Source of the DNA: Arthrobacter sp. zg-Y1171
GTDB taxonomy: Bacteria; Actinomycetota; Actinomycetes; Actinomycetales; Micrococcaceae
NCBI RefSeq assembly: GCF_025244845.1
Contig: NZ_CP104264.1
Span: 2,604,001 to 2,668,000 of the forward strand
Length of the DNA stretch: 64,000 nucleotides
Direction: 5' to 3'
The notes under the pieces are model-generated. The model saw only the letters and a program-made list of their open reading frames with translations. It did no database searches and was not told where the DNA came from. Within the stretch, counting starts at the first letter, position 1, and each line of letters opens with the position of its first letter. Shown in pieces: positions 1 through 11,713 of the stretch. The position numbers and the translations under genes were made by a program.

Positions 1-482
1 CCGCCGTAGGTTTCCTGCACGGCGTACCAGAGCACGCCGTCGTAACCCCAGTTGTGGGTTCCGTTGAAGGCATTGACGGGCAGCAGTTCGACAAAGCGCA
101 CACCCAGGTCCACCAGGTAGTCCAGCCGGCCGATCGCCGCATCCAGCGTGCCTTCGGGAGTGAAGGTACCGATGTGCATCTCATAGATCGCCCCGCCGTC
201 GAGTCCCGGGGAGACCCAGTCGGCGTCATGCCACTGGTACAGATCCGGATCGAAGGTGCGCGAAAGTGCGTGCACGCCCTCGGGCTGCCGCCGGGACCGG
301 GGATCCGGCACCGGCGTCTCGGCGTCGTCAATGAGGTAGCCATAGTCGATGTCCTCGGTGAGTTCGGCGTGCTGGGCGTGCCACCAGCCGTTCTCTCCGC
401 GGGTCATCGACAGGCGCCGGCCGTCGGCCAGCAGCGTCACGGTGCCGGCCTTGGGCGCCCACACATCGAAGTCGGTCCTCAT
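1..482 (-). CDS. treZ: Malto-oligosyltrehalose trehalohydrolase, N-terminal part (runs off the left edge)
   Basis: TreZ releases trehalose from the maltooligosyl-trehalose made by TreY, in the cytoplasm. About 160 codons are visible from an ATG at 482. The protein starts [15 protein letters not shown], an N-terminal carbohydrate-binding fold of GH13 proteins, and continues into the start of the barrel with [18 protein letters not shown] and [17 protein letters not shown], typical of TreZ and branching enzymes. The catalytic residues lie outside the window. The start overlaps the treY stop by four bases (ATGA), so the two genes are very probably translationally coupled. TreZ is preferred over GlgB because it sits directly behind treY. 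Confidence 0.92.
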   Translation of the reverse strand, partial: MRTDFDVWAPKAGTVTLLADGRRLSMTRGENGWWHAQHAELTEDIDYGYLIDDAETPVPDPRSRRQPEGVHALSRTFDPDLYQWHDADWVSPGLDGGAIYEMHIGTFTPEGTLDAAIGRLDYLVDLGVRFVELLPVNAFNGTHNWGYDGVLWYAVQETYG

Positions 483-2815
483 TTGCCGTCCTCCCGAACA
501 AGCAGCGCCACCGGATAGGTGCCGAACAGATCCGCAGCTGCCAGCCGGCCGCCGCTTTCGTGCGTCTTTCCAGTGATCACGTCACGGTAGGTGCCCGGAG
601 CCAGGACGACGGCGGTGTCCTGCCATCCACCTTGGCGCTGCAGCCCCAGCGGCAGACGGGTCACGAGCGTTACCGCTCCGCCGCGGTCGAACCCGAAGAG
701 GTGTTCGGCCGCAGGTCCTTCCACCGCTACGGGGACGTATCCCGTGAACAGCTCCGGCCGGCCGCGCTTGAGCTGCAGGGCGCGGGTGGTGACGAGCAGC
801 TTCGCTGTCGCGTCCTCGTCCAGGGCGGGGGCACCGGCGTCGGCGAACGACGCCGCGACCTCGCGCCGCCGGGCGAAGTCCACTTCGCGGCGGTTGTCCG
901 GGTCCACCAGTGACCGGTCCCAGAATTCGGTGCCCTGGTAGACATCCGGCACACCGGGCATGGTCAGCTGCAGGAGCTTGGCGGAGAGCGAATTGCTGTA
1001 CCCCGCCTCCCGGACGCGTTCTACCAGCGCAGTGATTACCGCGTTGACGTCCGGATTGTCGAACGCCGCATCAATGGCTGCATGCATCCGCTCTTCGAAC
1101 TCGGCGTTGGGAGCCGTCCAGGTGGTGCTGCTGGAGGCTTCGCGGGCGGCCTTCTCTGCGTAGGCATGTGCACGTTCCCGGCTCAGCGGCCAGGCCCCGA
1201 CGAAGGTCTGCCAGAGCAGGTTCGCCATCGGCCCGTCATGCATCGGAACAAGGGCGTCGAGGCGGGTGAATGCTTCGCTCCACTCCTCCGGGATTTCCGC
1301 GAGCACGGAAATCCTGGCCCGGGTGTCTTCGCTGCGCTTGGTGTCGTGCGTAGTCAGGGCCGTCATGGCCGCCGGCTGTTCCAGCTGCCGGCGGAGCATC
1401 CGGGTGTGCATTTCAAACGGGGATACGGCGAAGTGTGCCGGGTCGGCGCCAACCTCGTTGAGGGAGGTCAGCCGGGAGTAACGGTAGAACGCCGTATCCT
1501 CGACGCCCTTGGCCATGACCATGCCGGAGGTCTGCTGGAAACGCACCGCCAGCTCGCCCAGACTCGAAAGCGACACTGTTCCCGCGGAGTCTTCACCCAG
1601 CAGCGGGTTCAACAGCGGATGCAGGATGTCCAGCGCCGCCGCCAGGTCCGGCCGGTGCACCTTGGCCGCGATGACGGCCTCGGTCAGGTGGTCGGCACCT
1701 TCGGGCAGGTAGCTGCGGTAGACCGGGAAGCAGGCCAGCAGTTCCGCGAGCGCATCTGCTGCCGTCTCCGGTTCCAGTCCGCTGTCCGCAGGGAGCAGGC
1801 GCACGAGGCGCTGCACCTCGGAGTGCAGCAGGCCGTCCGCGATGACCCGCTTGGTGCCGTGGATCATCTGTGCGTACGGTTCCATGGGCACCAGCGCGGT
1901 CAGCGTGTCACTGCCCGCCGGGTCCACGAACAACCGGTCGATGTCGGCCAGCGCGTCGTAGCCGGTGGTGCCTTCGGTTTCCCAGTCCGCGGCGAGCTTT
2001 TCGCCCGGTTCCAGGATCTTTTCCACCAGGATGTACGCTCCGCCGGTGATCTCGCGCAGCCGGGCCAGGTAGCCCTTGGGATCGGCGAGCCCGTCCGGAT
2101 GGTCGATGCGCAGGCCGTCCACGAGGCCCTCGTCGAACCAGCGCTTAATTTCGGCGTGTGCCTCGTCAAAGACCCAGGGCTCTTCCACGCGGATGCCGGC
2201 CAGGGTGTTGACCCCGAAGAACCGGCGGTAGTTCAGCTCGCTGTCGGCGCGGCGCCAGTTCACCAGTTCGTAGGACTGGCGGGCGTGCACGTCCTGCGCA
2301 CTGTCGCCTTCTGCTGCGGTGCCTTCGGCCACCGGGAAACGGTGGTCGTAGTAGTGCAGTTCATTGCCCGCCAGCTTGAGCTGCTCGAGCTCATTGTCGC
2401 CGTCGCCCAGGACGGGCAGCCGCAGCTTCCCGTTCCCGGCGTCCCAGTCAATGTCGAAGGCTTCGGCATACCGGGAACCGCGGCCTTCGGCCAACACGGA
2501 CCACCACCATTTGTTCCGGTGCGGTGTCGCGATGCCCATGTGGTTGGGCACAATGTCCACGAGCACGCCAAGACCGGCCGCGCGGGCGGCGTCGGAAAGG
2601 GCCTTCAGCCCCTCCGCTCCGCCGCGGGTCGGGTCGACGGCTGAAGGATCAGTGACGTCGTAGCCGTGGTCCGAGCCTTCTTCCGCCGTGAGGATCGGTG
2701 AGAGGTAGACCCAGTCCACGCCAAGGTCAGCCAGGTACGGCACGAGTTCCGCGGCGTCGAACAGGGTGAAGGACGGGCGGATCTGCAGGCGGTACGTGGA
2801 GAGGGGTGTCCTCAT
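479..2815 (-). CDS. treY: Maltooligosyl trehalose synthase
   Basis: TreY (GH13) converts the reducing-end alpha-1,4 bond of malto-oligosaccharides into an alpha,alpha-1,1 bond, the first step of the TreYZ trehalose route. The 778-residue protein starts [20 protein letters not shown]. It shows GH13 signatures DIVPNHMG (region I) and [13 protein letters not shown] (region II) and a TreY-like C-terminal part with [20 protein letters not shown]. The open frame extends upstream to 3001, but the ATG at 2815 is the start because it overlaps the glgX stop as ATGA and begins the conserved family sequence; upstream codons lie within glgX in another frame. It is the middle gene of glgX-treY-treZ. Confidence 0.96.
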   Translation of the reverse strand: MRTPLSTYRLQIRPSFTLFDAAELVPYLADLGVDWVYLSPILTAEEGSDHGYDVTDPSAVDPTRGGAEGLKALSDAARAAGLGVLVDIVPNHMGIATPHRNKWWWSVLAEGRGSRYAEAFDIDWDAGNGKLRLPVLGDGDNELEQLKLAGNELHYYDHRFPVAEGTAAEGDSAQDVHARQSYELVNWRRADSELNYRRFFGVNTLAGIRVEEPWVFDEAHAEIKRWFDEGLVDGLRIDHPDGLADPKGYLARLREITGGAYILVEKILEPGEKLAADWETEGTTGYDALADIDRLFVDPAGSDTLTALVPMEPYAQMIHGTKRVIADGLLHSEVQRLVRLLPADSGLEPETAADALAELLACFPVYRSYLPEGADHLTEAVIAAKVHRPDLAAALDILHPLLNPLLGEDSAGTVSLSSLGELAVRFQQTSGMVMAKGVEDTAFYRYSRLTSLNEVGADPAHFAVSPFEMHTRMLRRQLEQPAAMTALTTHDTKRSEDTRARISVLAEIPEEWSEAFTRLDALVPMHDGPMANLLWQTFVGAWPLSRERAHAYAEKAAREASSSTTWTAPNAEFEERMHAAIDAAFDNPDVNAVITALVERVREAGYSNSLSAKLLQLTMPGVPDVYQGTEFWDRSLVDPDNRREVDFARRREVAASFADAGAPALDEDATAKLLVTTRALQLKRGRPELFTGYVPVAVEGPAAEHLFGFDRGGAVTLVTRLPLGLQRQGGWQDTAVVLAPGTYRDVITGKTHESGGRLAAADLFGTYPVALLVREDGK

Positions 2816-4992
2816 TCGGCGGCCTCGGTGTTTTGGGCGGCCATGGCGGCGAGGGACGCGGCCACGGAGTGGTCGTGCTCCTCTTCCTCTTCGTGTGCCC
2901 GCAGGACCACCATGGACTTGGCAGCCACGGTCAGCTGGCTGTCCGCGGCAACCGGCTCCGAGTCGGCGTATTCGCCGGCGGTGTCGATCACCGTGTCCCA
3001 CATGGGTGCGTATTCCTTCGCCGGAAGGGTGACCTTCACGGCTTCGTCATGCGCGTTGAAGTACAGCAGGAAGTTCAGGTCGGTGATCCGCTGTCCGCGG
3101 GCATCCTTGCCCGAGATGCCCTGCCCGTTGAGGAAGACACCCAGGGAACGGCTGATCGGGGTGTCCCAGTCATCCGGGGACATGGTGGTGCCGTCCTCGT
3201 TCAGCCAGACGATGTCCGGCAGTGCCTCGCCCTCGCCGCGCCGCACGGGGCGGCCGTCGAAGAACCGGCGCCGGCGGAACGTGGGGTGCTCGGCACGCAG
3301 GGTGTTGACCGCCGCGGTGAATTCCATCAGCGGCGCATCCATGGTCTCCCAGTTGATCCAGCTCAGCTCGGAGTCCTGCGCGTAGGTGTTGTTGTTGCCC
3401 TGCTGGGTGCGGCCCAGCTCGTCGCCGTGCGCGATCATCGGCACGCCCTGGGACAGGAGCAGGGTGGCGAGGAAGTTGCGCTGCTGGCGGGCACGAAGGG
3501 ACAGGACGGAGGGGTCGTCCGTGGGGCCTTCAACACCGCAGTTCCAGGAGCGGTTGTGGGACTCGCCGTCGTTGTTGTCCTCGCCGTTGGCGTCGTTGTG
3601 CTTCTCGTTGTAGGACACCAGGTCATGCAGCGTGAAGCCGTCGTGGGCGGTGACGAAGTTGATGGACGCCACCGGACGGCGGGCCGAGGACTCGTACAGG
3701 TCGGCGGAGCCGGTGATGCGGGAGGCGAACTCGCCCAGCGTGGAGGGCTCTCCGCGCCAGAAGTCGCGGACCGTGTCGCGGTACTTGCCGTTCCACTCGG
3801 TCCACTGGGGCGGGAAGTTGCCCACCTGGTAGCCGCCGGGTCCAACGTCCCACGGCTCGGCGATCAGCTTGACCTGGGACACTACCGGGTCCTGCTGCAC
3901 CAGTTCGAAGAACGCGGAGAGGCGGTCCACGTCGTAGAACTCGCGGGCCAGCGTCGAGGCCAGGTCGAAGCGGAAACCGTCCACGTGCATTTCCGTGACC
4001 CAGTAGCGCAGCGAGTCCATCAGCAGCTGCAGGGAGTGCGGATTGCCGACATTGAGCGAGTTGCCCGTGCCGGTGTAGTCCATGTAGTACTTCTTGTCGT
4101 CTTCCACCAGCCGGTAGTAGGACGCGTTGTCGATGCCGCGGAAGGACAGCGTCGGGCCCATGTGGTTGCCCTCGGCCGTGTGGTTGTAGACCACGTCCAG
4201 GATCACTTCGATGCCGGCGAGGTGCAGCGCGCGCACCATGGCCTTGAATTCCTGTACCTGCTGGCCCTGGTCGCCGGTGGCGCTGTACGTGTTGTGCGGC
4301 GCAAAGAAGCCGATGGTGTTGTAGCCCCAGTAGTTCGACAGCCCCTTTTCCTGCAGGGTCGAGTCGTTGACGAACTGGTGCACCGGCATCAGCTCGATGG
4401 CGGTAACCCCGAGTTTCTGCAGGTGTGCGATCACGGAGGGGTGGGCGACGCCGGCGTAGGTGCCGCGCTGCTCCTCGGGAACGTCGGGGTGCAGCTCGGT
4501 CAGGCCCTTGACGTGGGCCTCGTAGATCACGGACTGGTGATACGGGACCTTGGGCTTCCGGTCTCCGTCCCAGTCGAAGAACGGGTTGATGACGACGCCC
4601 ATCATCATGTGCGGGGCGGAATCCTCGTCGTTGCGCGAGTGTTCGTCGCCGAAGTTGTAGCCGAACAGTGCCTGGTCCCAGTCGATTTCGCCGGCGACGG
4701 CCTTGGCGTAGGGGTCCAGCAGCAGCTTGTTCGGGTTGCACCGGTTGCCGTTCTCCGGATCGTTCGGCCCGTCCACGCGGTAACCGTACTTCTGCCCCGG
4801 CATGACCTGCGGCAGGTAGCAGTGCCAGACATACCCGTCGACCTCGGTCAGGCGGATCTGGTGCTCGGTGCCGTCCTCATCGAACAGGCACAGGAATACG
4901 GAATCTGCCACCTCGCTGTAGAGAGCGAAGTTGGTGCCGTTTCCGTCGTAGGTTGCGCCCAGCGGATAGGCATCTCCCGGCCAAACTTCCAT
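2812..4992 (-). CDS. glgX: Glycogen debranching enzyme GlgX
   Basis: GlgX (GH13, isoamylase type) hydrolyses alpha-1,6 branches of glycogen limit dextrins and supplies linear malto-oligosaccharides, here plausibly for TreY/TreZ. The 726-residue protein has an N-terminal early-set domain ([18 protein letters not shown]) and barrel motifs [32 protein letters not shown] and [20 protein letters not shown]. The last 25 or so residues are unusual: a run of glutamates with HDH followed by an Ala-rich tail. The start at 4992 follows CAGGAGC at suitable spacing. It is the first gene of the trehalose operon. Confidence 0.96.
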   Translation of the reverse strand: MEVWPGDAYPLGATYDGNGTNFALYSEVADSVFLCLFDEDGTEHQIRLTEVDGYVWHCYLPQVMPGQKYGYRVDGPNDPENGNRCNPNKLLLDPYAKAVAGEIDWDQALFGYNFGDEHSRNDEDSAPHMMMGVVINPFFDWDGDRKPKVPYHQSVIYEAHVKGLTELHPDVPEEQRGTYAGVAHPSVIAHLQKLGVTAIELMPVHQFVNDSTLQEKGLSNYWGYNTIGFFAPHNTYSATGDQGQQVQEFKAMVRALHLAGIEVILDVVYNHTAEGNHMGPTLSFRGIDNASYYRLVEDDKKYYMDYTGTGNSLNVGNPHSLQLLMDSLRYWVTEMHVDGFRFDLASTLAREFYDVDRLSAFFELVQQDPVVSQVKLIAEPWDVGPGGYQVGNFPPQWTEWNGKYRDTVRDFWRGEPSTLGEFASRITGSADLYESSARRPVASINFVTAHDGFTLHDLVSYNEKHNDANGEDNNDGESHNRSWNCGVEGPTDDPSVLSLRARQQRNFLATLLLSQGVPMIAHGDELGRTQQGNNNTYAQDSELSWINWETMDAPLMEFTAAVNTLRAEHPTFRRRRFFDGRPVRRGEGEALPDIVWLNEDGTTMSPDDWDTPISRSLGVFLNGQGISGKDARGQRITDLNFLLYFNAHDEAVKVTLPAKEYAPMWDTVIDTAGEYADSEPVAADSQLTVAAKSMVVLRAHEEEEEHDHSVAASLAAMAAQNTEAAE

Positions 4993-5040
4993 GTAGTGCT
5001 CCTGACTAGTTCCCTGACAACACGTAATTGATATGTCTAC

Positions 5041-6600
5041 TTACTTTTTTACCCCAGACTTGGAGCTTACTTGAATTCGTCCGCTTCTCTGTTGGGTGGA
5101 TTCCGCCACCAGCGACCGGATCTGCGGGGCCAGCAGGGACGGCTGAACCGGCCCGTCAGCCGCGGCAAGCGCGCCGGCACGGCCGTGGAGATGGGCAGCA
5201 GCCGCGGCGAGCCGTGCATAGTGTCCCGGTTCCCGCTCTGTGTCCGGGGTGCGGTCCGTCGCCAGGAGGCCGCCGAGGATGCCGGCGAGTGTGTCTCCGC
5301 TTCCCGCGGTCGCCAGCCACGGCGTTGCCTCGGCCTGGCTGTAGAGTTCGCCGGTGGGAGCCGCCGCCAGCGTGGCCCAGCCCTTGAGCAGGACGGTGGC
5401 GCCCGTGCGTTGGGCGGCGAGGCGGGCGTAGCGGATGGGATCGGCTTCGATTTCGGTCCGTGACGCCTCCTCGCCCAGGGAACGCAGCAGCGCGGTGAGT
5501 TCGCCGGCGTGCGGGGTAAGCACGACGCCGGGGTGCAGCCCGGTGCGGACCTCGGCGATCGCGTCGGCGTCGATCACTGCGGGCAGCCCGGAGGCCATGG
5601 CGTCGCCGGCCCGGCGGCGCTGGTCCTCGTCGTTGCCTGCGCCGGGTCCGGCCACCCAGGCCTGGACGTGGGTGTCCCCTACGGTCCCTGAGCCGCAGAC
5701 CGCTTCGGGGTGCGCCAGGTTGATCAGCCGGGCTACGGCGTCGGGGCCCAGGTAACGGACCATGCCGACGCCGGTGGCGAGAGCGGCGCCCGTGGCCATC
5801 AGCGCGGCTCCGGGGTAGGTCTCCGAACCGGCGGCAATGCCGAGCACGCCGCGGCTGTATTTGTGGTCTGCGGGTGTGGGGAAGGGCAAGAGGGACGCCA
5901 GGTCGTCCCCGGACAGGCGGTAGGCGGCCGGGGTTCCGAGGTGCGGGCCGAGCCCGATGTCGATGCAGCGGATTTCCCCGGCGGCTACAGCGCCCGGGCC
6001 GGCGAGCAGTCCGGTTTTGACGGCGCCGAAGGTCACGGTGAGGTCCGCCCGCAGGCACGTTCCGTCCACCCGGCCGGAGTCGGCGTTGACGCCGCTGGGC
6101 AGGTCGCAGGCTACGACCAGCGGGCCCTGACCCTGCAGCCGTGCCGTGTTCAGTGTCTCTGCGATTATGCGGACGGGACCGCGGAGACCGCCGCTGCCGC
6201 CGGTGCCCAGGACGCCGTCGATGACGGCATCGGCCGCGAGGGCGGCATCGGCGAGGGCGGCGGCGTTGGATTCGGTGAGTGCCAGGACCTTTCCGCCCTG
6301 CGCCCTGAACGCCGCCAGTGCCTCGGGGTGCGCTGCGTCGGAGGTAAGCACCGCCGTCGTCGCTGCTCCGCGCCCGGCCAGCCGGGCGGCGGCATAAAGT
6401 GCGTCTCCCCCGTTGTTGCCGCTGCCGGCAAGGACGGTTACACCGGCCCCGTAGAGGCGGCCGCGGCGGGCCGCCAGCCGGGCGGCCGTCGCCGCGTACA
6501 GCCCGTAGGCTGCGCGCTGCATCAGTTCCCCGCCCCGGCCTTCGGCCAGCAGCGGGGCTTCGGCCCGGCGGACCGCGGTGCCGGTGTACGCACTGATCAT
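5041..6600 (-). CDS. nnr: Bifunctional NAD(P)H-hydrate epimerase / ADP-dependent dehydratase
   Basis: This enzyme repairs damaged hydrated NADH and NADPH. The N-terminal half (about residues 1-215) is a YjeF_N-type epimerase with the loop VTVLAGSGNNGGDALYAA. The C-terminal half is a ribokinase-like dehydratase with DHKYSRGVLGIAAGS, VIDADAIAEV, LTPHAGELTALL and the ATP/ADP site TAGSGDTLAGILGG. The frame is open to 6654, but the earlier Met lies inside acpS; the ATG at 6600 (MISAYTGTAVRRAE) gives the normal start, 519 residues and a 10-base gap to acpS. Pairing with acpS is common in bacteria. Confidence 0.93.
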   Translation of the reverse strand: MISAYTGTAVRRAEAPLLAEGRGGELMQRAAYGLYAATAARLAARRGRLYGAGVTVLAGSGNNGGDALYAAARLAGRGAATTAVLTSDAAHPEALAAFRAQGGKVLALTESNAAALADAALAADAVIDGVLGTGGSGGLRGPVRIIAETLNTARLQGQGPLVVACDLPSGVNADSGRVDGTCLRADLTVTFGAVKTGLLAGPGAVAAGEIRCIDIGLGPHLGTPAAYRLSGDDLASLLPFPTPADHKYSRGVLGIAAGSETYPGAALMATGAALATGVGMVRYLGPDAVARLINLAHPEAVCGSGTVGDTHVQAWVAGPGAGNDEDQRRRAGDAMASGLPAVIDADAIAEVRTGLHPGVVLTPHAGELTALLRSLGEEASRTEIEADPIRYARLAAQRTGATVLLKGWATLAAAPTGELYSQAEATPWLATAGSGDTLAGILGGLLATDRTPDTEREPGHYARLAAAAAHLHGRAGALAAADGPVQPSLLAPQIRSLVAESTQQRSGRIQVSSKSGVKK

Positions 6601-6610
6601 GCGCTTTGTC

Positions 6611-6961
6611 CTAGCCTTCGGCGATGACCATTGCAGTAGCCATGTTGCCGTCATGGCTCAGGGAAAGGTGCCAGGTCTGCACGCCCTTGCCCTCGGCCAC
6701 GGCAGCCACGGTTCCGTCAATCTGCAGCAGCGGCGCTCCGGCGGGATCCAGCAGGACCTGGCAGTGCTGCCAGTTCATGCCGGCAGGGGCGCCCAGGGCC
6801 TTGGCCACGGCTTCCTTCGCCGCGAACCGTGCAGCCAGTGAACGCAGGTTCAACTCCCGTTCCGCCGGTGCGAACAGCCGGGCACGGAGCCCGGGCGTGC
6901 GCTCCAGCTGGCGGCCGAACCGCGGCACGTCCACTACATCGACGCCGATTCCGATAATCAC
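6611..6961 (-). CDS. acpS: Holo-[acyl-carrier-protein] synthase
   Basis: AcpS transfers 4'-phosphopantetheine from CoA to apo-ACP, activating fatty acid synthesis. The 116-residue protein has the family motifs [12 protein letters not shown] (metal-binding Asp), [13 protein letters not shown] (metal-binding Glu) and [13 protein letters not shown]. The start codon is GTG at 6961. It lies 13 bases downstream of glmS and 10 bases upstream of the NAD(P)HX repair gene, so glmS-acpS-nnr is probably one operon. CoA itself comes from the pathway of the divergent gene coaA. Confidence 0.96.
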   Translation of the reverse strand: MIIGIGVDVVDVPRFGRQLERTPGLRARLFAPAERELNLRSLAARFAAKEAVAKALGAPAGMNWQHCQVLLDPAGAPLLQIDGTVAAVAEGKGVQTWHLSLSHDGNMATAMVIAEG

Positions 6962-6974
6962 CGAGGGACGCTCC

Positions 6975-8861
6975 TTATTCCACCGTGACGGACTTGGCCA
7001 GGTTGCGCGGCTGGTCCACGTCGAAGCCCTTAGCCGATGCCAGCTCGCAGGCGAAGATCTGCAGCGGCACGGTGGTCAGCAGCGGTGCCAGCAGCGTCGG
7101 GGTTTCCGGCACATAGAAGATGTGCTCGGCGTAGGCCTTGACGGCGTCGTCGCCTTCTTCGGCGATCACGATCGTCTTGGCGCCGCGGGCCCGGATCTCC
7201 TGGATGTTGGAAACCACCTTGGCGTGCAGTGAATCCCGGCCGCGGGGCGACGGGACAACCACGAACACGGGCTGGCCTTCCTCGATCAGGGCAATCGGGC
7301 CGTGCTTGAGCTCGCCGGCAGCGAACCCTTCGGCGTGTATGTAGGCCAGCTCCTTCAGCTTCAGGGCGCCTTCCATTGCCACCGGGAAGCCGACGTGGCG
7401 GCCGAGGAAGAGCACCGATCCGGCATCCTTCATCAGCTGTGCCAGTTCCTTGATCTGCCCGGAGTTGTCCAGCACCTGCTGGATCTTGTCCGGCACCTTG
7501 CTGAGGTCCGCAAGGATGTCCTTGATCTCGCCCTGGAACTTGTTGCCGCGGATCTGAGCCAGGTACAGGCCGAGCAGATAAGCGGCGGTGATCTGTGCCA
7601 GGAACGCCTTGGTGGAGGCAACGGCGATTTCCGGTCCGGCGTGCGTGTAGAGGACTGCGTCCGATTCGCGGGGGATGGTGGAGCCGTTGGTGTTGCAGAT
7701 GGCCAGGACCTTTGCGCCCTGTTCCTTGGCGTAGCGCACTGCCATCAGTGTGTCCATGGTCTCGCCCGACTGGGAAATGGCCACGACCAGCGTGTTCGAG
7801 TCGACAATGGGATCGCGGTAGCGGAACTCATGGCTGAGCTCCACCTCGACCGGCAGCCGGCACCAGTGCTCGATGGCGTACTTGGCCACCTGTCCGGCGT
7901 ACGCGGAGGTTCCGCAGGCCAGGACCATGATCTTGTTGACGTTCTTGAGCTCCTCGGGGCTGACGCGCAGCTCATCGAGGGTGAGTCGTCCGTCGATGTC
8001 CGACCGGCCCAGGAGGGTGTCCCCCACAGCCTGCGGCTGGTCGTTGATTTCCTTCTCCATGAAGGAGTCGTAACCGCCCTTTTCGGCGGCGGCTGCATCC
8101 CAGTTCACGTAGAACTCAGTGCCTTCGGCGACCTCGCCGAAGAAGTCGGTGATCAGGACCGAGTCAGGAGTGATGGTTACCACCTGGTCCTGGCCCAGTT
8201 CGACGGCGCGGCGGGTGAAGTCGATAAAGCCGGAAACGTCCGAGCCCAGGAAGTTCTCGCCTTCGCCCAGTCCGACGACGAGCGGTGAGTTGCGCCGGGC
8301 GGCAACCACGGTGCCGTGCGAATCGGTGTGGACGGCCAGCAGGGTGAACGCACCCTCGAGCTGCTGGCAGGCAAGCTGCATGGACTTTGCCAGATCCGCG
8401 TCGCCCTCGCCGCGGTAGATGGAGGCCAGCAGCGCTGCGGCCACCTCGGTGTCGGTTTCGGAAACAAACTCTGCGCCGGCGGCCAGCAGTTCGGCCTTCA
8501 GCTCGGCGAAGTTCTCGATAATGCCGTTGTGGATCACGGCCAGGCGTCCGTTGTCCGCCAGATGGGGGTGGGCGTTTTCATCGGTGGGGCCGCCGTGCGT
8601 GGCCCAGCGGGTGTGCCCGATGCCGGTGGTGGCGGGGGTCAGCGGAGCCGCCTCCAGCTCGGCCACCAGGTTGGCCAGCTTGCCTGACTTCTTGCGGTAT
8701 TCGATACCCAAGGGAGTGAGTACGGCGACGCCGGCCGAGTCATAGCCCCGGTATTCCAGCCGCCGAAGGCCTTCCATTACTACTTCGAGAGCTCCGTGCC
8801 CGCCTGCACTAATACCTGCAATGGCGTCCGGGCGGCCTGCATATCCAATAATTCCACACAT
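6975..8861 (-). CDS. glmS: Glutamine-fructose-6-phosphate aminotransferase (isomerizing)
   Basis: GlmS makes glucosamine-6-phosphate from fructose-6-phosphate and glutamine, the entry to UDP-GlcNAc and peptidoglycan. The ATG at 8861 places the catalytic cysteine at position 2 after Met removal (MCGIIGYAG); the open frame continues to 8903, but that start would bury the cysteine. The 628-residue protein has an N-terminal Ntn glutaminase domain ([17 protein letters not shown]) and two SIS domains ([19 protein letters not shown]), ending LAKSVTVE. GlmM at 10004-11374 performs the next step, so two of the three UDP-GlcNAc enzymes are here, around coaA. Confidence 0.97.
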   Translation of the reverse strand: MCGIIGYAGRPDAIAGISAGGHGALEVVMEGLRRLEYRGYDSAGVAVLTPLGIEYRKKSGKLANLVAELEAAPLTPATTGIGHTRWATHGGPTDENAHPHLADNGRLAVIHNGIIENFAELKAELLAAGAEFVSETDTEVAAALLASIYRGEGDADLAKSMQLACQQLEGAFTLLAVHTDSHGTVVAARRNSPLVVGLGEGENFLGSDVSGFIDFTRRAVELGQDQVVTITPDSVLITDFFGEVAEGTEFYVNWDAAAAEKGGYDSFMEKEINDQPQAVGDTLLGRSDIDGRLTLDELRVSPEELKNVNKIMVLACGTSAYAGQVAKYAIEHWCRLPVEVELSHEFRYRDPIVDSNTLVVAISQSGETMDTLMAVRYAKEQGAKVLAICNTNGSTIPRESDAVLYTHAGPEIAVASTKAFLAQITAAYLLGLYLAQIRGNKFQGEIKDILADLSKVPDKIQQVLDNSGQIKELAQLMKDAGSVLFLGRHVGFPVAMEGALKLKELAYIHAEGFAAGELKHGPIALIEEGQPVFVVVPSPRGRDSLHAKVVSNIQEIRARGAKTIVIAEEGDDAVKAYAEHIFYVPETPTLLAPLLTTVPLQIFACELASAKGFDVDQPRNLAKSVTVE

Positions 8862-8981
8862 AGCACTAAGCGTACCGGCCCGCGGACCGGATGCCGAAAG
8901 CATGGTGTCCTTCCGCCTGTTGCGGCATCATTGCGCGCTTCGGGCCGTTTGGGTTTGCCTGCTGTTCAGGGCAGAATTCCT

Positions 8982-9965
8982 ATGGTGACCGAACGCCATG
9001 TTAAGTCCTCCGCGGCCCAGCCGCCCGAGAGCAGTTTCACTCCCTTCGTCGAGCTGGACCGCAGGACCTGGTCGCGGCTGTCACATGAGATACGCTCCCC
9101 GCTCAACCAGGAGGACATCCTCCGGCTGCGCGGCGTCGGTGACCAGCTGAACCTGGATGAGATCAGGGAGGTCTACCTTCCGCTCTCCAGGCTGTTGAAC
9201 CTGTATGTGGCGGCTGCAGGCCGCCTGCACAGTGCCACCACCACCTTCCTCGGCGAGAAGACCACCCGTACCCCGTTCGTGATCGGCGTGGCCGGATCCG
9301 TGGCTGTCGGCAAATCCACTACGGCCCGGGTCCTGCGTGAAATGCTGCGCCGCTGGCCGGAAACTCCGAACGTGGAACTGATCACCACGGACGGTTTCCT
9401 GTACCCCAACGCAGAACTGGAACGCCGCGGGCTGATGCAGCGCAAGGGCTTCCCGGAATCCTATGACCGACGCCGGCTGCTGCGCTTTGTCAGCGAGGTG
9501 AAGAGCGGCGCCGAGGAGGTTCGGGCGCCGAAGTATTCGCACCTGACGTACGACATTGTCCCCGGCGAGGAGATAGTAGTCCGCCGGCCGGACGTGCTCA
9601 TAGTCGAGGGGCTGAATGTCCTCGCCCCGGCCCGGACGCGCGCCGACGGGCGTGCCGGCCTTGCACTGAGCGATTTCTTCGATTTCTCGATTTACGTGGA
9701 CGCGCGCACCTCCTACATCGAGGAATGGTACGTCCAGCGTTTCCAGTCGCTGCGCACCGGGGCCTTCGCTGACCCGGCATCCTACTTCCACCGCTACGCG
9801 GATCTGACGGACGAAGAGGCCCGGGCCACGGCCCTGGACATCTGGAAGCGGATCAACGAGCCGAACCTCATCACCAACGTGCTGCCCACGAGGGGCCGCG
9901 CCCAGCTGGTGCTGACCAAGGACGCGGACCACTCGGTGCGGCGGATGCTCCTGCGCAAAACGTAG
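8982..9965 (+). CDS. coaA: Type I pantothenate kinase
   Basis: CoaA phosphorylates pantothenate, the first committed step of CoA synthesis. The 327-residue protein carries the P-loop [14 protein letters not shown] and the family sequences [32 protein letters not shown] and DFSIYVDA. The longer frame begins at 8796, inside divergent glmS; the ATG at 8982 gives a normal family length. The gene is divergent from glmS (120-base spacer) and convergent with glmM, with a shared hairpin terminator right after the stop codon. Confidence 0.96.
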   Translation: MVTERHVKSSAAQPPESSFTPFVELDRRTWSRLSHEIRSPLNQEDILRLRGVGDQLNLDEIREVYLPLSRLLNLYVAAAGRLHSATTTFLGEKTTRTPFVIGVAGSVAVGKSTTARVLREMLRRWPETPNVELITTDGFLYPNAELERRGLMQRKGFPESYDRRRLLRFVSEVKSGAEEVRAPKYSHLTYDIVPGEEIVVRRPDVLIVEGLNVLAPARTRADGRAGLALSDFFDFSIYVDARTSYIEEWYVQRFQSLRTGAFADPASYFHRYADLTDEEARATALDIWKRINEPNLITNVLPTRGRAQLVLTKDADHSVRRMLLRKT

Positions 9966-9966
9966 G

Positions 9967-9993
9967 CCGGCGCGGGACTAGGTCCCGCGCCGG
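9967..9993. terminator. Bidirectional hairpin terminator between coaA and glmM
   Basis: A perfect 12-bp stem, CCGGCGCGGGAC at 9967-9978 pairing with 9982-9993, with a 3-base TAG loop. It begins two bases after the coaA stop and lies ten bases beyond the glmM stop on the other strand. There is no clear U-run on either side, as is common in actinobacteria. Confidence 0.75.
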
Positions 9994-10003
9994 TGCAGTG
10001 CTG

Positions 10004-11374
10004 CTAGACCGTTGCTCCGGCGCCTGCGTTGAGGGCCAGATGGGTTTCCACCGTTTCGGCCAGCCGCCGTGCGGTCTCGGCGGCTGTCTCCATGTCCGCG
10101 GCCTCCACCATGACCCGGACCACCGGTTCGGTGCCCGAGGGGCGGAGCAGTACGCGCCCCGTTTCGCCCAGTGCCTGCCCGGCCTGCTGGACTGCCAGCC
10201 GTACCGGCTCGTTGGTCTCGACGGCGGACTTGTCCACGCCCTTGACGTTAATGAGCACCTGCGGGAGCTTCTGCATCACGCCGGCCAGCTGCTTCAGGGT
10301 CCGGCCGGTCCGCGCAACCTGTGCCGCCAGCTGCAGGCCGGTGAGGACGCCGTCTCCGGTGGTCGCGTATTCGGAGAAGATAACGTGCCCGGACTGTTCC
10401 CCGCCGAGGCTGTAGCCGCCGCGGCGCATCCCTTCGAGCACGTAGCGGTCCCCCACGCCGGTTTCGATGAGCTCGATGCCGGCCTCGCGGAGGGCGAGCT
10501 TCAGGCCGAGGTTGCTCATGACGGTAGCCACCAGCGCATTGTCCTTGAGCTTGCCGGCTTCCTTCATGGCAATGGCCATGATCGCCATGATCTGGTCGCC
10601 GTCCACCACCGTGCCTTCATGGTCCACGGCAAGGCAGCGGTCGGCGTCGCCGTCATGGGCGATACCCAGGTCGGCTCCATGCGCCACCACGGCTGCCTGC
10701 AGCTGCTCCAGGTGGGTTGAACCGTAACCCTCGTTGATGTTGAGGCCGTCCGGCTCGGCGCCGATGACCACTACTTCGGCACCTGCGTCGGCGAAGACCT
10801 GGGGAGAGCAGCCGCTCGCTGCCCCGTGTGCGCAGTCCAGGACGACCTTCAGGCCCTCGATGCGGTTGGGGAGGGTTTGCAGCAGGTGGACCACGTACCG
10901 GTCCTCGGCATCGGCGAAGCGGTGGATCCGCCCCACCTCGCTTCCGGTGGGGCGCATGCTGGGCAGTGCCATTTCGGCCTCGATGGCGTCCTCGACGGCG
11001 TCATCCAGCTTCTGCCCGCCGCGGGCCAGGAACTTGATGCCGTTGTCGGGGGCAGCGTTGTGGGAGGCGGAGATAACCACGCCGAAATCTGCGCCGAGGT
11101 CAGCAACCAGGTACGCCGCGGCGGGGGTCGGCAGAACGCCGGCGTCGTAGACATCAACACCGGAGCTGGCCAGTCCGGCCTCCATGGCGGCGGAGATAAA
11201 GTCACCGCTGATGCGCGGGTCCCGGGCCACCACAGCGACCGGACGACGGCCCTGTTCCACCCGGCGATGGCCCAGCACCACTGCTGCGGCCTGTGCAAGG
11301 CCCAGGGCAACTTCGGCGGTGATCAGCCCGTTCGCCAGCCCACGGACGCCGTCCGTTCCAAACAATCTAGTCAT
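10004..11374 (-). CDS. glmM: Phosphoglucosamine mutase
   Basis: GlmM interconverts glucosamine-6-phosphate and glucosamine-1-phosphate for UDP-GlcNAc. The 456-residue protein begins [15 protein letters not shown] and has the phosphoserine loop [15 protein letters not shown], the Mg-binding loop [11 protein letters not shown], a sugar-binding loop GGEQSGHVI and the phosphate-binding loop [12 protein letters not shown]. It lies downstream of rplM-rpsI, separated by 339 bases with strong hairpins, so it is probably transcribed separately. Confidence 0.97.
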   Translation of the reverse strand: MTRLFGTDGVRGLANGLITAEVALGLAQAAAVVLGHRRVEQGRRPVAVVARDPRISGDFISAAMEAGLASSGVDVYDAGVLPTPAAAYLVADLGADFGVVISASHNAAPDNGIKFLARGGQKLDDAVEDAIEAEMALPSMRPTGSEVGRIHRFADAEDRYVVHLLQTLPNRIEGLKVVLDCAHGAASGCSPQVFADAGAEVVVIGAEPDGLNINEGYGSTHLEQLQAAVVAHGADLGIAHDGDADRCLAVDHEGTVVDGDQIMAIMAIAMKEAGKLKDNALVATVMSNLGLKLALREAGIELIETGVGDRYVLEGMRRGGYSLGGEQSGHVIFSEYATTGDGVLTGLQLAAQVARTGRTLKQLAGVMQKLPQVLINVKGVDKSAVETNEPVRLAVQQAGQALGETGRVLLRPSGTEPVVRVMVEAADMETAAETARRLAETVETHLALNAGAGATV

Positions 11375-11713
11375 TACGTATCCTCAAGCAGGTTGTAGCC
11401 ACAGCGGGAGCCGCTCACGGGCAACTTACTGGCCCATTCTGCCACCGGTGCACCCATGTCTCCGAAACGGGAAACGCGAAAGTGTGCGCCAGTCAGGCAA
11501 ATACCGCTCGGCTGTGTGGTCAAGCCGACGTCCGGCGGCCGCATTAACGCCAAAAGGCAGCCGCCGTAGCGACTGCCTTTTGGTGAAACCCCACGCTCTT
11601 CGGCGCTTATGAACCCAAGCCCTGAAACCGGCGCTTGTGGAGCCAAGCGCCAATTCAGCGCGAGGGCCCCTTCGTGCAGTCGCTCCAGCGACTGCACGAA
11701 GGGAAGCGCTGAA
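11375..11713. other. Intergenic region between rpsI and glmM with two inverted repeats
   Basis: No credible gene is seen; open frames here lack family sequence and a ribosome-binding site. The rpsI-proximal end holds the nested inverted repeat described separately. A second hairpin has an 11-bp perfect stem, CCAAAAGGCAG at 11550-11560 pairing with 11573-11583, with a 12-base loop. The stretch 11600-11720 repeats the GCGCTT/AAGCGC hexamer several times. The glmM promoter must lie in the part next to 11374 if glmM is transcribed independently. Confidence 0.6.

Noticed and set aside
2806..5031. A 741-residue open frame on the plus strand
   Set aside because: It is exactly antisense to glgX and reads as low-complexity Val/Gly/Arg-rich protein with no family motif, as expected for the complement of a high-GC gene.
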